From Methanotrichaceae archaeon (GTDB lineage Archaea > Halobacteriota > Methanosarcinia > Methanotrichales > Methanotrichaceae), in assembly GCA_013329455.1 (NCBI GenBank), contig DUKF01000239.1, forward strand, positions 305 to 20,884: a stretch of DNA of 20,580 bases, given 5' to 3'. Below, in pieces: positions 20,202 through 20,580 of the stretch; position 1 is the first letter of the stretch; every line of letters starts with the position of its first letter. The notes beneath the pieces were generated by a model, which was not told the DNA's origin, did not search any database, and saw only the letters and a program-made list of their open reading frames with translations. Made by a program: the position numbers and the translations under genes.

Positions 20202-20580
20202 CTATTTCTCTATCAGCTCTCCTTTCAGGACTGTCACGGCTTCGCCGCCGATGCCGACGCGCTTTCCATCCTCGCCCACTCGGACGCGGACGACGCCGCC
20301 CCGGTCCGAGGCCTGATAGGCGACGAGTTCGGTTTTTCCAAGCTTTTCGGCCCAGTAGGGTCCGAGACAGCAGTGGGCTGAGCCGGTCGCCGGGTCCTCG
20401 TCGATCCCCAAGGCCGGAGCAAAGAATCTGGAGACGAAGTCGTAATCTGGAGAGTCGCTGGGGCAGGTCACGATCACTCCGCGGACCTGGAGCTTTTTCA
20501 GAAGGTTGAAGTTTGGCCGAAGCATGCGCAGGGTCTCTTCAGAATCCAACTCCACCAGGAGGTCGAACCTGTTGTCGCCG
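20202..20580 (-). CDS. PhzF family phenazine biosynthesis-like protein, truncated by window edge
   Basis: Only the C-terminal 126 residues are present; the frame is open to the last base (G-D-N-R-F-D-L-L-V-E-L before the first internal Met-like codon, a GTG at 20555). PhzF signature elements are clear: D-Y-D-F-V-S-R-F-F-A-P, then G-I-D-E-D-P-A-T-G-S-A-H-C-C-L, the conserved block forming the active site in the second half of the diaminopimelate-epimerase-like fold. It ends with R-V-G-I-G-G-E-A-V-T-V-L-K-G-E-L. PhzF itself isomerises trans-2,3-dihydro-3-hydroxyanthranilate, but most homologues act on unknown substrates, and a methanogen is not expected to make phenazine. The first half, with the catalytic Glu, lies outside the window. 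A relic of the same 3' end lies at 19189. Confidence 0.93.
   Translation of the reverse strand, partial: GDNRFDLLVELDSEETLRMLRPNFNLLKKLQVRGVIVTCPSDSPDYDFVSRFFAPALGIDEDPATGSAHCCLGPYWAEKLGKTELVAYQASDRGGVVRVRVGEDGKRVGIGGEAVTVLKGELIEK

Noticed and set aside
1..20580. CRISPR array or defence cluster
   Set aside because: No regularly spaced direct repeats with spacers and no cas, restriction or toxin-antitoxin genes were seen. The regular repeats present are coding.

Overview
The window looks like chromosome of a methanogenic archaeon, most probably a Methanothrix (Methanosaeta) relative. That placement is an inference. It rests on archaeal-type PdxS/PdxT, TATA-box promoters next to strong GGAGGTGA-type ribosome binding sites, a tRNA-Leu without an encoded CCA, an archaeal DUF123 protein, and very large secreted proteins built from DUF11/CARDB-like repeats. 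Most genes are GC-rich. AT-rich islands lie at about 3740-4080 and 12600-13300.

Left part (1-3600): the end of a TolB-like beta-propeller protein with a clear terminator hairpin; then a compact pdxS-pdxT-coiled-coil operon (pyridoxal 5'-phosphate synthase plus a small unknown partner); then a convergent six-helix DUF308/HdeD-type membrane protein. Next (3600-5180) comes a gene-poor AT-rich island with a secreted, cysteine-rich thaumatin-like protein (unusual in archaea), a decayed IS256-type transposase fragment, and a 96-nt nested palindrome.

Centre (5180-12560): a 1631-residue secreted protein with about eight CARDB/DUF11-like domains, a Phe/Gly/Asp-rich linker, a strict 24-residue tandem repeat and a C-terminal beta-rich module. 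It diverges from a GntP-type permease that appears to be leaderless. A DUF123 protein and an unknown 113-residue protein follow as a likely two-gene unit, then tRNA-Leu(UAA).

Right part (12560-20580): a 745-bp gene-free AT-rich stretch leads to a second giant secreted protein (1283 residues, DUF11 repeats, many N-glycosylation sequons). It carries two copies of a module that resembles the C-terminus of the first giant protein. Then come a tiny KGG-type basic protein whose 3' end runs into the frameshifted remains of a copper/heavy-metal P1B-ATPase, an Asp/Glu-racemase-fold protein without a canonical start codon at the expected place, a GNAT acetyltransferase, a membrane-anchored protein with two Ig-like repeats, and the C-terminal part of a PhzF-family protein. 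A short relic of a second PhzF 3' end lies about 1 kb away.

The most unusual content is the cell-surface set: two giant repeat proteins sharing an apparently unnamed module, plus the thaumatin-like protein. Several degraded genes (transposase, P1B-ATPase, PhzF tail) mark past rearrangements. I saw no CRISPR array, intact insertion sequence or defence system.
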